The notes under the pieces are model-generated. The model was not told where the DNA came from. It did not search any database and worked only from the letters and a program-made list of their open reading frames with translations. Positions 7,184-17,030 of a stretch of DNA of 35,000 nt are shown piece after piece. Source of the DNA: Maritimibacter dapengensis (GTDB taxonomy: Bacteria; Pseudomonadota; Alphaproteobacteria; Rhodobacterales; Rhodobacteraceae); assembly GCF_019218265.1 (NCBI RefSeq), contig NZ_JAHUZE010000004.1:1-35000 (forward strand), given 5' to 3'. A program made the translations under genes and the position numbers. Within the stretch, counting starts at the first letter, position 1; every line of letters begins with the position of its first letter.

Positions 7184-10100
7184 TCACTGTTCCGGGATCA
7201 GGATTTCGCGTTTGCCCACATGGTTGGCGGGCGAGACCAGCTGTTCTTCTTCCATCTGTTCCACGAGCCGGGCGGCTTTATTGTAGCCGATGCCAAGCTT
7301 GCGCTGGATGTAGGAGGTCGAACACTTCCGATCCTTTATGACGATTGCGACCGCCTGGTCGTAAAGCGCATCTTCACCGCCCGTGTTGCCGCCGGTGTTG
7401 AGGCCCAGGACCGCGTCGATGTCATCGGATTTGTCGTCATCCGGCCCTTCGACCACGCCGCCGATGTATTCCGGCGGCCCGAACGTCTTGAGGTAGGTGA
7501 CGATTTCCTCGACCTCTTCGTCCGAGACGAAGGGGCCGTGAACGCGGGTAATCCGCGCTCCGCCGGCCATGTATAGCATATCGCCCATGCCCAGAAGCTG
7601 CTCGGCACCCTGTTCGCCAAGGATCGTGCGGCTGTCGACCTTCGATGTGACCTGAAACGAAATCCGGGTCGGGAAGTTCGCCTTGATCGTGCCGGTGATG
7701 ACATCGACGGACGGGCGTTGCGTCGCCATGATGATATGGATACCGGAGGCCCGCGCCATCTGTGCAAGACGCTGGATGCAGGCCTCGATTTCTTTGCCCG
7801 CGACCATCATCAGGTCGGCCATCTCGTCCACGACGACGACGATATAGGGCATCTTTTCGGGCGCGAATTCCTCGGTCTCGAAGATCGGTTCGCCGGTGTC
7901 TTCGTCGAAGCCCGTCTGGACGGTGCGCGAGAACATCTCGCCGCGCCCCTGCGCATCCTCGACCCGACCGTTGTAGCCGTCGATGTTGCGCACGCCCATC
8001 TTGGACATCTTGCGATAACGCTCCTCCATCTCGCCCACGACCCATTTGAGTGCGACGACCGCCTTTTTCGGGTCAGTGACGACGGGGGAGAGGAGATGCG
8101 GGATACCGTCATAGACGGAGAGTTCCAGCATCTTGGGGTCGATCATGATGAGGCGGCATTCCTCGGGCGTGAGCCGGTAGAGGAGTGACAGGATCATGGT
8201 GTTGATCGCCACGGATTTACCCGAGCCGGTGGTCCCTGCGATGAGCAGGTGGGGCATCTTGGCGAGGTTCGCGACGATGGGATCGCCGCCGATATCCTTG
8301 CCGAGCGCCAGCGGAAGCTTCTGGTTCGTGTCGCCAAAATCGCGGGCCGACAGGATTTCGCGCAGCACCACCTTTTCGCGGTTCGCGTTGGGAAGTTCGA
8401 TCCCGATCACGCTACGCCCCGGCACGGTCGACACACGGGCCGACAGGGCGGACATGGAGCGGGCGATATCGTCGGCAAGGCCGATGACGCGGGAGGCCTT
8501 GAGCCCCGGCGCAGGTTCAAGCTCGTACATCGTGACGACGGGACCGGGGCGGACCGAAACGATCTCGCCCTTCACGCCGTAGTCGTCGAGCACGGTTTCC
8601 AGCATCCGCGCGTTCTCTTCGAGCGCCTCGTCCGACAGGTGATGGCGTTCGATGTTGACCGGATTGGTCAGAAGTGAGAGCGGCGGCAGTTCGAATTCCA
8701 CCTGGTCGCGAACATCGAAAGCGAGCGACGGTTGAGCCTCGGCCATTGCGCGGGAGGACGGCTGGATTGCCTTTTTCGGCGGATGCTGGACGACTTTCTT
8801 GGGCGACGGCATCGGCGGAATATCTGGCTCGGCGGCGGGCGCGTATTGCACGTCATACTCCGGCATGTAGTCCGCGTCCTGCTGCGACGCCCATTCGCCC
8901 TGAGGTTCCGGCTGATAATGATGCATCTCGGGATCGAGCAGCATCGGGTCCATGCCTGCCGTTTCCTGGGGGATACCGGCAAAGATGTTCGGATCCTCGA
9001 CCGGAGGCTCGGAAGGCATGGGAACCTGCCCTGCCGGGGCCTGTCCGCGCATGACCGGCGGTTCGATCCGCATGGCGGGATCAGGCTGCCGGGCTTTGGC
9101 TCGCGCCGCTGCGTCTGCGATCATCTGGGATGTCGTGGGAGCAGCCTGCGGCTCATCCGGCATGGGCGCGATACCTGCCATTGCAGCCGTCCGGTTCTTG
9201 AGCGCCGATGCGATCTTGGCGGAAATGCGATCCGGGTTCTGCGGCGCGGGATCGGCCCCGTTGAACGTGTTGTCCATGAGCTCCGGCTCCGGCTCGGGCT
9301 GCCTTTTCATCAGGCCGGGAACGCGCGAGAGCAGGCCGCCGCGCGGTTCCGGTGCAGGTGTTTCCGGCGCGGGCGCAGGTGCCGCTTGCGGGGCACGGGG
9401 GGCTTCCAACGGCGGTTCGGCACGGATGACCCGGTTGTTGGACAGCGGCGGCGGCGCATCGAATTGTCCATCGTCGTCGATCAGGGCCACGTCGTCCGCC
9501 TGCGTCCATGATGCCGCGCCCTGGCGGCGCGCGGCCTGCCAGCTCTTTGCGCTGCGGGCCATGCCCGCCGCACTCGTGATCCCCGCGACTGCCCCTTTCG
9601 CCGCGCCTCGAAGCCCGACGCGGCTCAGCTTCACCAAGCCTGCATATGTCATGACGACGCCAAGCAGGAGGAACCGCGCCACGCTCGCGATTTCGGGACG
9701 GGTAAAGCCCAGCGCGAACAACCCGACCAGGACCGTGAAGCCCGACAGGATGAGCGCCATGAGTTTCAATCCGAAGGCGGCAGACCCCGGCAGGACGCCA
9801 AGGACCGCCCCCATCACCGTATCGCCGAACAACCCGCCCAGCCCGAAGGAATGTGTCCAGGTCGCAGGGGGCACGAGTGTCGAGGCATAGACAGAGGTGA
9901 GGGCGATCGCGATCGGCGCGAAAATAGCGCGCGACACGAGGCGATCGTCGCCACGGTGCAGGATGAACCGAACGCCCCATCCCGCGAAGACAACCGCGAA
10001 ACCCCAGGCCCCGTATCCAAGGATGATGGCAAGGGGCGATGCGATTGTAGCTCCGACCGTCCCCAGCGCGTTCTGCGCCGGGCCTTCGGTCGCCGACATC

Positions 10101-10258
10101 CAGCCCGGGTCTTCGGGGCTGTAGGTTCCGAGGATCAGGCCGATCACGATGGCGACGGCAAGAAGGCCGAGGCCGAGAAGCTCCTTGCTTCGCCGTTCGA
10201 TCATCGCCTGCGTGGCTTCGTCGAAAATCGGATCCCGTTCTCTAAGCTGATATGCCAT
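7184..10258 (-). CDS. ftsK: FtsK/SpoIIIE DNA translocase
   Basis: FtsK anchors at the division septum and pumps chromosome dimer junctions toward dif for XerCD resolution. The 1024-residue protein has four to five N-terminal membrane segments (about 25-200), a Pro/Ala/Glu-rich linker (about 250-520) and the RecA-like motor. The motor carries Walker A GTTGSGKS (about 673-680) and Walker [10 protein letters not shown] (about 804-812). The last 65 residues form the winged-helix gamma domain that reads KOPS ([20 protein letters not shown]). I use the ATG at 10258, preceded by GAGGACGAGGAC; a TTG at 10276 in frame is less likely. It starts 14 bases after the stop of the aminotransferase gene, so the two are probably cotranscribed. 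Confidence 0.95.
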   Translation of the reverse strand: MAYQLRERDPIFDEATQAMIERRSKELLGLGLLAVAIVIGLILGTYSPEDPGWMSATEGPAQNALGTVGATIASPLAIILGYGAWGFAVVFAGWGVRFILHRGDDRLVSRAIFAPIAIALTSVYASTLVPPATWTHSFGLGGLFGDTVMGAVLGVLPGSAAFGLKLMALILSGFTVLVGLFALGFTRPEIASVARFLLLGVVMTYAGLVKLSRVGLRGAAKGAVAGITSAAGMARSAKSWQAARRQGAASWTQADDVALIDDDGQFDAPPPLSNNRVIRAEPPLEAPRAPQAAPAPAPETPAPEPRGGLLSRVPGLMKRQPEPEPELMDNTFNGADPAPQNPDRISAKIASALKNRTAAMAGIAPMPDEPQAAPTTSQMIADAAARAKARQPDPAMRIEPPVMRGQAPAGQVPMPSEPPVEDPNIFAGIPQETAGMDPMLLDPEMHHYQPEPQGEWASQQDADYMPEYDVQYAPAAEPDIPPMPSPKKVVQHPPKKAIQPSSRAMAEAQPSLAFDVRDQVEFELPPLSLLTNPVNIERHHLSDEALEENARMLETVLDDYGVKGEIVSVRPGPVVTMYELEPAPGLKASRVIGLADDIARSMSALSARVSTVPGRSVIGIELPNANREKVVLREILSARDFGDTNQKLPLALGKDIGGDPIVANLAKMPHLLIAGTTGSGKSVAINTMILSLLYRLTPEECRLIMIDPKMLELSVYDGIPHLLSPVVTDPKKAVVALKWVVGEMEERYRKMSKMGVRNIDGYNGRVEDAQGRGEMFSRTVQTGFDEDTGEPIFETEEFAPEKMPYIVVVVDEMADLMMVAGKEIEACIQRLAQMARASGIHIIMATQRPSVDVITGTIKANFPTRISFQVTSKVDSRTILGEQGAEQLLGMGDMLYMAGGARITRVHGPFVSDEEVEEIVTYLKTFGPPEYIGGVVEGPDDDKSDDIDAVLGLNTGGNTGGEDALYDQAVAIVIKDRKCSTSYIQRKLGIGYNKAARLVEQMEEEQLVSPANHVGKREILIPEQ

Positions 10259-10272
10259 GTTCGTCCTCGTCC

Positions 10273-11457
10273 TCAATCACGGAGGCAATCGCGCATCGTT
10301 TCCAACGCGCGTTGCATCTCTTCTTTCGCGGCGACCAGCGCCACCCTTATGTAATTCCTGCCGGGATTCACCCCGTCCACGTCCCGCGCGAGATACGCGC
10401 CGGGAAGCACCCGAATGCCTGTTTTTGTCCAGAGCTTCATCGCTGCCGCTTCCCCGTCGTCGACAGGAAGCCAGAGGAAAAACCCGGCCTGCGGGGGAAG
10501 GTATCCCGGATAATCGGCGAAAACCGCATCCGCGATGTCGTACTTTTCGCGGTAGAGTGCGCGCGATGCCTCCACATGCGTTTCGTCCGCCCACGTTGCC
10601 GCCGCCGCGTGTTGTAGCGGCAGGGGGAGGGGGGCACCGGCATAGGCGCGCAGGCGTTTGATCGCGTCGATCGTCGCAGCGCCGGACGCGACGAAGCCGG
10701 ACCGCAGTCCCGGCAGGTTCGACCGTTTCGACAGCGAATGAAAGATCACGACGCGATCCGGGTCTGCGCCGAACTCCTTGGCGACCTCCATCGCACCGGG
10801 GGGCGGAGTGTCCCGGTAGATCTCGGAATAGCATTCGTCCGCGAAGATGCGGAAATCGTATTTCTCGGCCAGCGCGATCAGGCTCGCCCAATAATCCCGG
10901 TCCGCGACAACGCCCTGCGGGTTCGACGGAGAGCAGATATAGGCAATAGCGGTCCGCGTGAGGATTTCGGGCGGCAAGCTCGCATAATCCGGCAGGAACC
11001 CGTTGTCCGGCGTGGCCGACACGAAAACCGGCTCCGCGCCAACCGTCACGGCCGCGACCGCATAGACCTGGTAGAACGGGTTGGGGATGAGCACGACGGG
11101 CGTCTTGCCGCGCACTTTTTCCGGGCACAGCGCGAGGGCTGCGTTGAACAACCCCTCGCGCGTGCCGTTCAAAGGCATGACTTCGGTCTCGGGGTCGAGC
11201 GCGATGTTGTAACGCGTATTTGCCCAATCACAGAACGCCTTGCGCAGCTCCGGCGTGCCTTCGTTCGGTGGATATTTCGCGAAATCCGCAGTTTTGTTCG
11301 CGATGATCTCGCAAATGAATGCGGGCATGTCGTGGCGCGGTTCGCCGATGGTCATATGCACGACCTCACCCCCCGGCGCATGGGCGTCGAGAAGGCTCCG
11401 CAGCCGCGGAAACGCATATTCGGGCAAGCCGGAATACCGCTCGGGAAACGCTGTCAT
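10273..11457 (-). CDS. Class I/II aminotransferase, DapC-like (probable N-succinyldiaminopimelate aminotransferase)
   Basis: This is a PLP enzyme of 394 residues, fold type I. The cofactor lysine is Lys244 in [15 protein letters not shown], a segment shared with succinyl-DAP transaminases. The substrate-carboxylate Arg in NYIRVAL and the CSPSNPQG loop are also present. DapC would act in lysine and meso-diaminopimelate (cell wall) synthesis. Other class I aminotransferases (aspartate- or alanine-type) share most of these motifs, so the substrate is inferred from the closest remembered family pattern. It lies directly ahead of ftsK. The 158 bases upstream (11458-11615) hold its leader and the 3' side of the amidase gene. 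Confidence 0.82.
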   Translation of the reverse strand: MTAFPERYSGLPEYAFPRLRSLLDAHAPGGEVVHMTIGEPRHDMPAFICEIIANKTADFAKYPPNEGTPELRKAFCDWANTRYNIALDPETEVMPLNGTREGLFNAALALCPEKVRGKTPVVLIPNPFYQVYAVAAVTVGAEPVFVSATPDNGFLPDYASLPPEILTRTAIAYICSPSNPQGVVADRDYWASLIALAEKYDFRIFADECYSEIYRDTPPPGAMEVAKEFGADPDRVVIFHSLSKRSNLPGLRSGFVASGAATIDAIKRLRAYAGAPLPLPLQHAAAATWADETHVEASRALYREKYDIADAVFADYPGYLPPQAGFFLWLPVDDGEAAAMKLWTKTGIRVLPGAYLARDVDGVNPGRNYIRVALVAAKEEMQRALETMRDCLRD

Positions 11458-11615
11458 CGGGTGACTTCGCCTGTTACTGCCTCGTTATCCGGGGTCTTTT
11501 TCGCCCCGATTTTTTCCCACGATAGACCGCGCAGCCCTGCAGGTCCAGAAAAAGGCGGGATTCCAAGGGGTTTCGGCAAGCGATATGTTGCTTTTTTGTT
11601 TTCGTATGGCTCGAT

Positions 11616-12947
11616 TCACCGTCCGCCAAGCACCTTTTCCGCGGCAACGCCAAGGCGCAGCAATCGCTCTTCGCCCATGACCTTGCCGACGAACATGATG
11701 CCTGCGCCGGGTGTACCGGTCGGAAGCGTGAGCGCGGCACCGTCGAGAAGGTTTCCATATCGGGTGTTTCGCAGTGTCATAAGGTTTTCCGAGACGTAAT
11801 AGGCCTCGTCTTCCATCAGGCGCTTGGCGTCGGGCGGCATGTTCGGCGTGGTGGGGAGCACGATGGCATCGTAACTGGCGACCTCGGCCCGCACCTCGGC
11901 GCGGATCGCGTCGAGCCGTCGCCAAGCGGCGACATAATCGGCCCCTGCGACCTCACCCCCTGCACGGAACCGTTCGCGGATCTGGGCAAACATGGCGTCC
12001 GGGTCGGCCTCGATGAGGTCACGCCACGTGCCATAGGCTTCGGTCGTGTAAAGCACGGCGGACAGCCCTTGTGCCTCTTCGAGCACCGGGATCTTGCGTC
12101 GATCAATTTGCGCCCCATACGCCGAAAGTTTCGACAAGGCCGTCTCGAACGCGGCAACCGGCGCGTCGCGGCTTTCCGCTATCGCGTTTTCGAGCACGAG
12201 AAGCCGGAGACCTCCAAGCGATGCGCCTTCAAGATCCGCGGCGCGCCCGCCTTCGAGTGCGGCAAGAATTAGCGCGGCATCCTCTACGGTCCGGCAAAGG
12301 GGGCCGACCGTGTCGAACTTGGCCGCCAGCGGCACGACGCCATGAAGGGACAACCTTCCGTGGGTCGTCTTCAGCCCGACAAGATCGTTCCACGCGCTCG
12401 GAACTCTGACCGACCCGCCCGTGTCGGACCCGATCCCGGCAGCGGCCAGCCCGAACGCGACCGACGTCGCGGCGCCCGATGAGGACCCGCCGGGCGCAAG
12501 TGCCGGGTCGTTCACGTTGGGGGGTGTCTGCGTGATCGGGTTCAAGCCAAGACCGGAGAAGGCGAGCTCGGACATATGTGTCTTGCCAAGGCTGACAAGC
12601 CCCTGAAATGTAGCTGATTTTACGACCTTCGCATCTTCGCTCGGCACCCGGTCTTTCAACAGGGCGGACCCGGCCTCGGTCGCGATGCCAGCGGTGTCGA
12701 ACAGGTCTTTCCAGGATACCGGCACACCGTCGAGTGGTCCGACGCGTTGGCCGGCCTGCGCCCGTTTCGCAGCCGCTTCGGCTTCGGCCAGCGCCCGATC
12801 GCGTGTGAGACGCGCATAGATCCTGTCGCCGAACTCATGCGCCTCCGCCGCGTCGAGATAGGCTTCGGCGAGCGCAACCGGGTCGATCTCGCCCTTGTCG
12901 ATCCCGCGTCCGAGATCACCTGCGCTCATCCGCAACCAGTCAGCCAT
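11616..12947 (-). CDS. Amidase signature family hydrolase
   Basis: The 443-residue protein has the amidase-signature Ser-cisSer-Lys triad: Lys80 in PVSWKD, the GGSSSGAA loop (Ser155/156) and nucleophile Ser179 in GSDTGGSVR. The family includes GatA, AtzF, indoleacetamide and nicotinamide hydrolases. The length is shorter than GatA, and no gatB or gatC lies nearby, so a tRNA-amidation role is unlikely. The substrate cannot be read from the sequence. It is divergent from the UbiH-family gene, with 84 bases between the starts. Confidence 0.85.
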   Translation of the reverse strand: MADWLRMSAGDLGRGIDKGEIDPVALAEAYLDAAEAHEFGDRIYARLTRDRALAEAEAAAKRAQAGQRVGPLDGVPVSWKDLFDTAGIATEAGSALLKDRVPSEDAKVVKSATFQGLVSLGKTHMSELAFSGLGLNPITQTPPNVNDPALAPGGSSSGAATSVAFGLAAAGIGSDTGGSVRVPSAWNDLVGLKTTHGRLSLHGVVPLAAKFDTVGPLCRTVEDAALILAALEGGRAADLEGASLGGLRLLVLENAIAESRDAPVAAFETALSKLSAYGAQIDRRKIPVLEEAQGLSAVLYTTEAYGTWRDLIEADPDAMFAQIRERFRAGGEVAGADYVAAWRRLDAIRAEVRAEVASYDAIVLPTTPNMPPDAKRLMEDEAYYVSENLMTLRNTRYGNLLDGAALTLPTGTPGAGIMFVGKVMGEERLLRLGVAAEKVLGGR

Positions 12948-13031
12948 CTTCCGCCCCTTTTTTCGATTTGTCGCAGGCTAGCGGGGCACCTTGCCGTGGA
13001 CAATCCCGCGCGTAAAGCGCAGAAAACGCGC

Positions 13032-14258
13032 ATGACATTCGACACTGATATCGTGATCGTGGGTGGTGGGCTGAACGGCCCCGCACTCGCGCTGGCGCTT
13101 GGCGACGCTGGCTTTGACGTGACCGTCATCGACGCGCTTCCGTCCGGCACGCGGGGCGAAGACGCGTTCGACGGACGAGGTTATGCACTCGCGCTTGCTT
13201 CTCAGCGCTTGCTGAAAGCAATCGGCGTGTGGGATGCGGTCGCGCCCAATGCCACGCCGCTCTTGGAGATCAAGATTTCCGACGGCAAACCCGGGCAGGG
13301 CCCCGGACCGTTCGTGCTCGAATTCGACCATGCCGAGATCGACGAAGGTCCGATGGGCTACATGGTCGAGGATCGGTTCCTGTCGCGCGCGTTTCTCGAT
13401 GCGGTGACGGCGCATCCCAAGGTGACGTTGATCGACAAGACGAGCGTGACGGATCAGGAAATCGGACCGGCCAGCGTTACGGTGTCTCTGTCGGACGGCC
13501 GCCGTATAACGGCAGGCCTTCTGGTCGGTTGCGACGGTCGCCGGTCGGGCACCGCAGAACGCGCCGGGATCGGGCGGTCGGGCCACGACTATGGTCAGAC
13601 CGCGCTCGTTTGTGCCATCGCGCACGAAAAACCGCATCATGGCACGGCGCACCAGTTCTTTATGCCCGCCGGCCCTCTCGCGATCCTGCCGCTCCCGGGC
13701 AATCAATGCTCGATCGTCTGGACGGAAACCCATGACGAGGCGGCGCGAATCCAGGCGTTGGACGACGAGGGCTATCTCGAGCACCTGCGCCCGCGCTTCG
13801 GTGACTTCCTTGGAAACATCTCGCTCGCGGGCAAGCGTTTCACCTATCCGCTCAATCTGACCGTTGCGAACGCGTTCTGTTCCGATCGCCTCGCCCTGGT
13901 CGGCGATGCGGCCCATGGGATGCACCCGATCGCGGGGCAGGGGCTCAATGCCGGGCTCAAGGATGTGGGCGCTTTGGCCGAGGTTCTGACCCTCGCGAAA
14001 CGGCGGGGCGAAGATTTCGGGCGCGTCGACGTTCTCGAGCGATACCAGCAATGGCGACGGTTCGACGTGACCCAGATGGTCTTAGCCACCGAAGCGACCA
14101 ACACGTTGTTCTCGAACGACAATCCGTTTCTGCGCGTCGCACGCGACGTCGGGCTCGGCGTCGTCAATGCGTTCCCGGCTCTCCGGCGCGGTTTCATCCG
14201 GGAGGCCGCCGGGCTGACCGGCGACGTCCCGAAGCTCCTGCAAGGTCGTCAGATCTAG
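13032..14258 (+). CDS. UbiH/UbiF/COQ6 family FAD-dependent hydroxylase
   Basis: This is a 408-residue flavoprotein monooxygenase of the ubiquinone-biosynthesis family. It begins with the Rossmann motif IVIVGGGLNGPALALALG (about 7-24), has the internal VGCDGRRSGTAE, and carries the second FAD motif GDAAHGMHPIAGQGLNAGL (about 289-307). Alphaproteobacteria use one or two such enzymes to hydroxylate several ring positions, so I do not choose between UbiH, UbiF and UbiL. The ATG at 13032 matches where the Rossmann fold begins; an open frame extends upstream to 12747 but overlaps the amidase and has no family similarity. No clear Shine-Dalgarno is visible. The gene ends tail to tail with the lipoprotein gene, sharing CTAG. 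Confidence 0.88.
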   Translation: MTFDTDIVIVGGGLNGPALALALGDAGFDVTVIDALPSGTRGEDAFDGRGYALALASQRLLKAIGVWDAVAPNATPLLEIKISDGKPGQGPGPFVLEFDHAEIDEGPMGYMVEDRFLSRAFLDAVTAHPKVTLIDKTSVTDQEIGPASVTVSLSDGRRITAGLLVGCDGRRSGTAERAGIGRSGHDYGQTALVCAIAHEKPHHGTAHQFFMPAGPLAILPLPGNQCSIVWTETHDEAARIQALDDEGYLEHLRPRFGDFLGNISLAGKRFTYPLNLTVANAFCSDRLALVGDAAHGMHPIAGQGLNAGLKDVGALAEVLTLAKRRGEDFGRVDVLERYQQWRRFDVTQMVLATEATNTLFSNDNPFLRVARDVGLGVVNAFPALRRGFIREAAGLTGDVPKLLQGRQI

Positions 14259-14845
14259 CGTTTGCCGCAGGACCGTAGCTGCACGTCGTAGGTGATCGCG
14301 CGTTCCGCCACCTCGTCTGAAATCCGCAAGAGCCAGGTCTTGCTGTTGTGGCTTCCGCGTTGGTAGCCGGTGCGACCCTCATGGTAGGCGAGGTAATGGC
14401 TCTTGGCGTCCGATTTCGGAAGCCCGAGGTCACGCTCGCTCTGATCCATGTACCAACCGATGAAATCCGTCGCGTGGCGGATATTGTCGCGCTTTGCGCG
14501 CCGTCCGCCCTCTTCTTTCTGGTAATCCTCCCACGTGCCGTCCAGCGCTTGGGCATAACCGTATGCTGAACTCTGACGCCCCATCGGGATCACTCCGAGC
14601 GTGTATTTCATCGGCGTCCGGTTGTTCCCGATGAACTTGGATTCCTGGTAGATGATCGCCATCTGGACCGGGACTGGAACGTGCCACTTTTTCTCGGTCG
14701 CCTGCATGGCGCGGTGATATTTCGGGCGCTCGCGCACGATCGCACAGGCATCGTCGAGGTCGCGCGGCGCGGAATAGTTGCCGCCACAGGCCACAAGTGT
14801 CGCCAGCAGGATCGTCGTTACGGTTGCGCGAAGAAAGCTGCTCAT
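14255..14845 (-). CDS. Lipoprotein with transglycosylase SLT-like domain
   Basis: The 196-residue protein starts with a lipoprotein signal (TILLATLVAC) whose lipobox Cys is residue 20. The mature part has an SLT-like lysozyme fold: MAIIYQESKF with the probable catalytic Glu68, then SSAYGYAQALDGTWEDYQ in the place of the usual GLMQ segment, and YLAYHEGRTGY further on. It would cleave peptidoglycan glycan strands while anchored to a membrane. I chose the ATG at 14845 because GAGGGG lies just upstream; an in-frame start at 14881 would put a charged stretch before the signal. The substitution of YGYAQ for GLMQ makes this a divergent member. Confidence 0.8.
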   Translation of the reverse strand: MSSFLRATVTTILLATLVACGGNYSAPRDLDDACAIVRERPKYHRAMQATEKKWHVPVPVQMAIIYQESKFIGNNRTPMKYTLGVIPMGRQSSAYGYAQALDGTWEDYQKEEGGRRAKRDNIRHATDFIGWYMDQSERDLGLPKSDAKSHYLAYHEGRTGYQRGSHNSKTWLLRISDEVAERAITYDVQLRSCGKR

Positions 14846-14918
14846 TGCCCCTCGCTTATGTGTTTTGTTTTTTGTCACCATAGCGCAATGCGTGGCGCTT
14901 GGGAATGGCGGTCTCGTT

Positions 14919-15800
14919 TCAGACGAAAAGGGCCAGTGTCAGGGGCAGCGCGGCAATCGAGATGAGCGTCGAGGTCACGACGAGGCCCGCCACCGCGTCG
15001 GAATCCGCCCCGTATTTCTCGGCCAGCAGATAGGACGTTACCGCGACCGGCGTTGCGAGCTGGACCACCAGGACAGCAAAGGCGGTTGGTTCGAGCTGGA
15101 AAAAGCGCGCGACGATCCAACCGATGCCGATTGAAACACCCGCTTTGACGATTCCCAGAATCACCGCTCGCGGAATGCCCGCGGGCGTGAGCCGGGCGAT
15201 TGCCACGCCGAGCGTGATCAGCATGAGAGGAATCGCGAGCTGACCGACGAGTTCGAGCGTATTGGTCAGAAACCGCGGCGTTTCCCAGCCCATGACGAGA
15301 AAAAGTGCACCAAGAAGCGTCGCGATGACGATCGGTTCTCGCACGATGGTGCCCAGGGATGCACCGCCGGATACGAGCCAGAGCCCGAAGGTGAAGGAAC
15401 CGATCGCCATGACAGCGAAGACCACGACCGCATAATCCAACCCCACGTCTCCGAAGGCGAACAGCGCGAGCGGTAAACCGAGGTTGCCGGTGTTGCCGAA
15501 GATGAGAGGCGCGAGGAATGTCTGAACATCCAGCCGCGCAATCTTTATGACGGCAAAAAAGATGATCGTGAGGGCGGCGTAGCCAGTCAGGGCGGCCAGC
15601 GAAATTGCGGTCAGCGCGGCTGGCTCGACTTCGGTGTTCATCAACGCGGTGAAGATCAGCGCGGGAACGCCCAAGGTCATCGCGAGCCGGGTCACGAACT
15701 CGATTCGATACTCATGACCCGTCTTGATCCAGACGAACCCGATTGCCGCCAGTAGGAACACCGGCGCGGTGATTTCGATCACTGTAAGTGCAAGGTTCAC
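14919..15800 (-). CDS. AEC family (auxin efflux carrier-like) transporter
   Basis: This is a highly hydrophobic protein of about 293 residues with eight to ten predicted membrane helices in two inverted halves. The central loops LIFGNTGNLGLPLALFAFG and IPLMLITLGVAIARL are typical of AEC permeases (MdcF/YfdV-like), which export or import organic anions. I favour the GTG at 15800, preceded by GGGAAAC and giving a family-like N-terminus. An ATG at 15833 extends it by 11 polar residues but has no ribosome site. The substrate is unknown. It is divergent from hspQ. Confidence 0.82.
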   Translation of the reverse strand: MNLALTVIEITAPVFLLAAIGFVWIKTGHEYRIEFVTRLAMTLGVPALIFTALMNTEVEPAALTAISLAALTGYAALTIIFFAVIKIARLDVQTFLAPLIFGNTGNLGLPLALFAFGDVGLDYAVVVFAVMAIGSFTFGLWLVSGGASLGTIVREPIVIATLLGALFLVMGWETPRFLTNTLELVGQLAIPLMLITLGVAIARLTPAGIPRAVILGIVKAGVSIGIGWIVARFFQLEPTAFAVLVVQLATPVAVTSYLLAEKYGADSDAVAGLVVTSTLISIAALPLTLALFV

Positions 15801-15882
15801 AATCTGTTTCCCACGATTTACCCCCCATCGCATGGACAGGGACCATGCGAGTGATTACTAGTGGGGGAGGGACTGTTACACC

Positions 15883-16209
15883 ATGCTCAAAACGAACGCG
15901 AAATATCATCTCGGCCAAATTGTGCGCCACCGCAAGCACCCCTTCCGAGGGGTAATCTTCGATGTGGACGCCATGTTTTCGAACACCGATGAATGGTACG
16001 AAGCAATTCCGGAAGAAAGCCGTCCTTCAAAAGACCAGCCTTTCTACCACCTGCTCGCCGAGAACGACCAAAGCTACTACGTGGCCTACGTTTCCGAGCA
16101 GAATCTGGTCGAAGATTTCTCGGGCGAACCGGTCCATCACCCGGATGTAGATGATCTCTTCGGTGATTTCGAAGACGGGCACTACCCGCTCCATTTTCAG
16201 CTGAACTGA
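15883..16209 (+). CDS. hspQ: Heat shock protein HspQ (YccV-like, hemimethylated-DNA-binding fold)
   Basis: The 108-residue protein matches HspQ in length and motifs: KYHLGQIVRHRKHPFRGVIFDVD (7-29), the acidic PFYHLLAEND segment, YVAYVSEQNL and the DxxxxF-rich C-terminus. In enterobacteria HspQ is a specificity factor and substrate for Lon and influences DnaA turnover. GGGAGGG precedes the ATG at 15883. I see no convincing RpoH promoter in the 82-base upstream gap, so heat induction is not shown here. Confidence 0.9.
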   Translation: MLKTNAKYHLGQIVRHRKHPFRGVIFDVDAMFSNTDEWYEAIPEESRPSKDQPFYHLLAENDQSYYVAYVSEQNLVEDFSGEPVHHPDVDDLFGDFEDGHYPLHFQLN

Positions 16210-16508
16210 ACACCCACCCCGCACTTGGAAGAGCGCGCGGGCTCGATACGATCGGGTCTGGGAATTGTGCGAACAATGAACCTCGGTACCGCGCACTGGG
16301 TGGGGGCTGTTACACGCGGCACCGAGGGAAGCCATTGCAGCTACACGACCAGAAATGACTCTCCATTCTGTCCGCGTTTGGGAACCAATCGGGCAATTTG
16401 GGGGCAATTCGACATATCTTGGTAAATGAAGCCTTTAGCGTGGAAGCACATGCCGGATCGGCCGCAGTCGGCAAAAGTTTCGTGAGCCACGACGTTCCAC
16501 GACGGCGA
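16210..16508. other. Non-coding gap after hspQ with a possible long-range stem
   Basis: These 299 bases lie between two converging genes. Short frames exist (for example 16310-16570 on -) but show no motif or ribosome site. CCCACCC (16213-16219) can pair with GGGTGGG (16298-16304), closing an 85-base segment just after hspQ; this could be an inefficient terminator or a structured 3' UTR. No tRNA fold or T-rich terminator is visible. Confidence 0.4.
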
Positions 16509-17030
16509 TCATTGACTGTCTTCAAGTTCGGCGAGGTTGAGGCCGAAAGTGATTTCATTACGCGTCCCATCCCGCTGATAGGTCAAATCCTGCACGAGGT
16601 CGCGGATGATCGACCAGCCGAATCCGCCCTCCGGCAGGTTCCCGGGCTCGACGTTCAGGTCGTGCGGTTTCGGGCGCGGAAGTGAATCGCCCGGCATCGG
16701 CACGCCATCGTCCCGCACCGTGACATGAAGAATATCGGTGTCATGTCGAACCTCGATCTCGACGAGTCCGCGCCCCTGATCCGCGAATGCATGTTCGACG
16801 ACATTGTTGAGGACCTCGGCCAGCACGATTTCGGCGAATTCCACCGCATCTTGGCCAATCCCCATACCGCGAAGAACCGCTACCGACGTCGTCAAAGCGC
16901 GTCGAACCTCACGTTCTCCCGCCGGGAAGATCAGATGTAGCCCCGCGCCGCCCACCAAGTGCATCGCCAATGCGTTCTCTCGTGCACCGCCCGTGAAATT
17001 GGGCCCCTCAGCCAGCATCCGCCAAGCCAT
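16509..17030 (-). CDS. RsbW-like anti-sigma factor / HATPase_c serine kinase
   Basis: The 173-residue protein has the GHKL ATPase core of serine-kinase anti-sigma factors: VLAEVLNNVVEHAFAD (N box), VTVRDDGVPMP (G1 box) and EGGFGWSIIRDL (G2 box). In such partner-switch modules it either sequesters a sigma factor or phosphorylates the STAS partner. Its start overlaps the 3' end of the STAS gene by 23 bases, a normal arrangement for this pair. A later in-frame ATG at 17018 is also possible. The sigma factor and the PP2C phosphatase that would complete the switch are not in the window. Confidence 0.85.
   Translation of the reverse strand: MAWRMLAEGPNFTGGARENALAMHLVGGAGLHLIFPAGEREVRRALTTSVAVLRGMGIGQDAVEFAEIVLAEVLNNVVEHAFADQGRGLVEIEVRHDTDILHVTVRDDGVPMPGDSLPRPKPHDLNVEPGNLPEGGFGWSIIRDLVQDLTYQRDGTRNEITFGLNLAELEDSQ

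Noticed and set aside
11489-11515. Small hairpin followed by six T residues on the + strand upstream of the aminotransferase
   Set aside because: No rightward gene ends there and the stem is only five pairs; it is probably a chance structure in the leader of a leftward gene.
10738-11799. 353-codon plus-strand frame opposite the aminotransferase
   Set aside because: It runs through a gene with an intact PLP site on the other strand and continues into the non-coding gap with low-complexity residues.
12747-13031. N-terminal extension of the UbiH-family protein
   Set aside because: The 95 extra residues overlap the amidase gene and lie before the Rossmann motif that normally begins the family.
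12978-14051. 357-codon minus-strand frame opposite the UbiH-family gene
   Set aside because: It is a shadow of a well-supported flavoprotein gene.
16310-16570. 86-codon minus-strand frame after the RsbW-like gene
   Set aside because: It has no ribosome site or recognisable motif and partly overlaps the 3' end of the ATPase gene.
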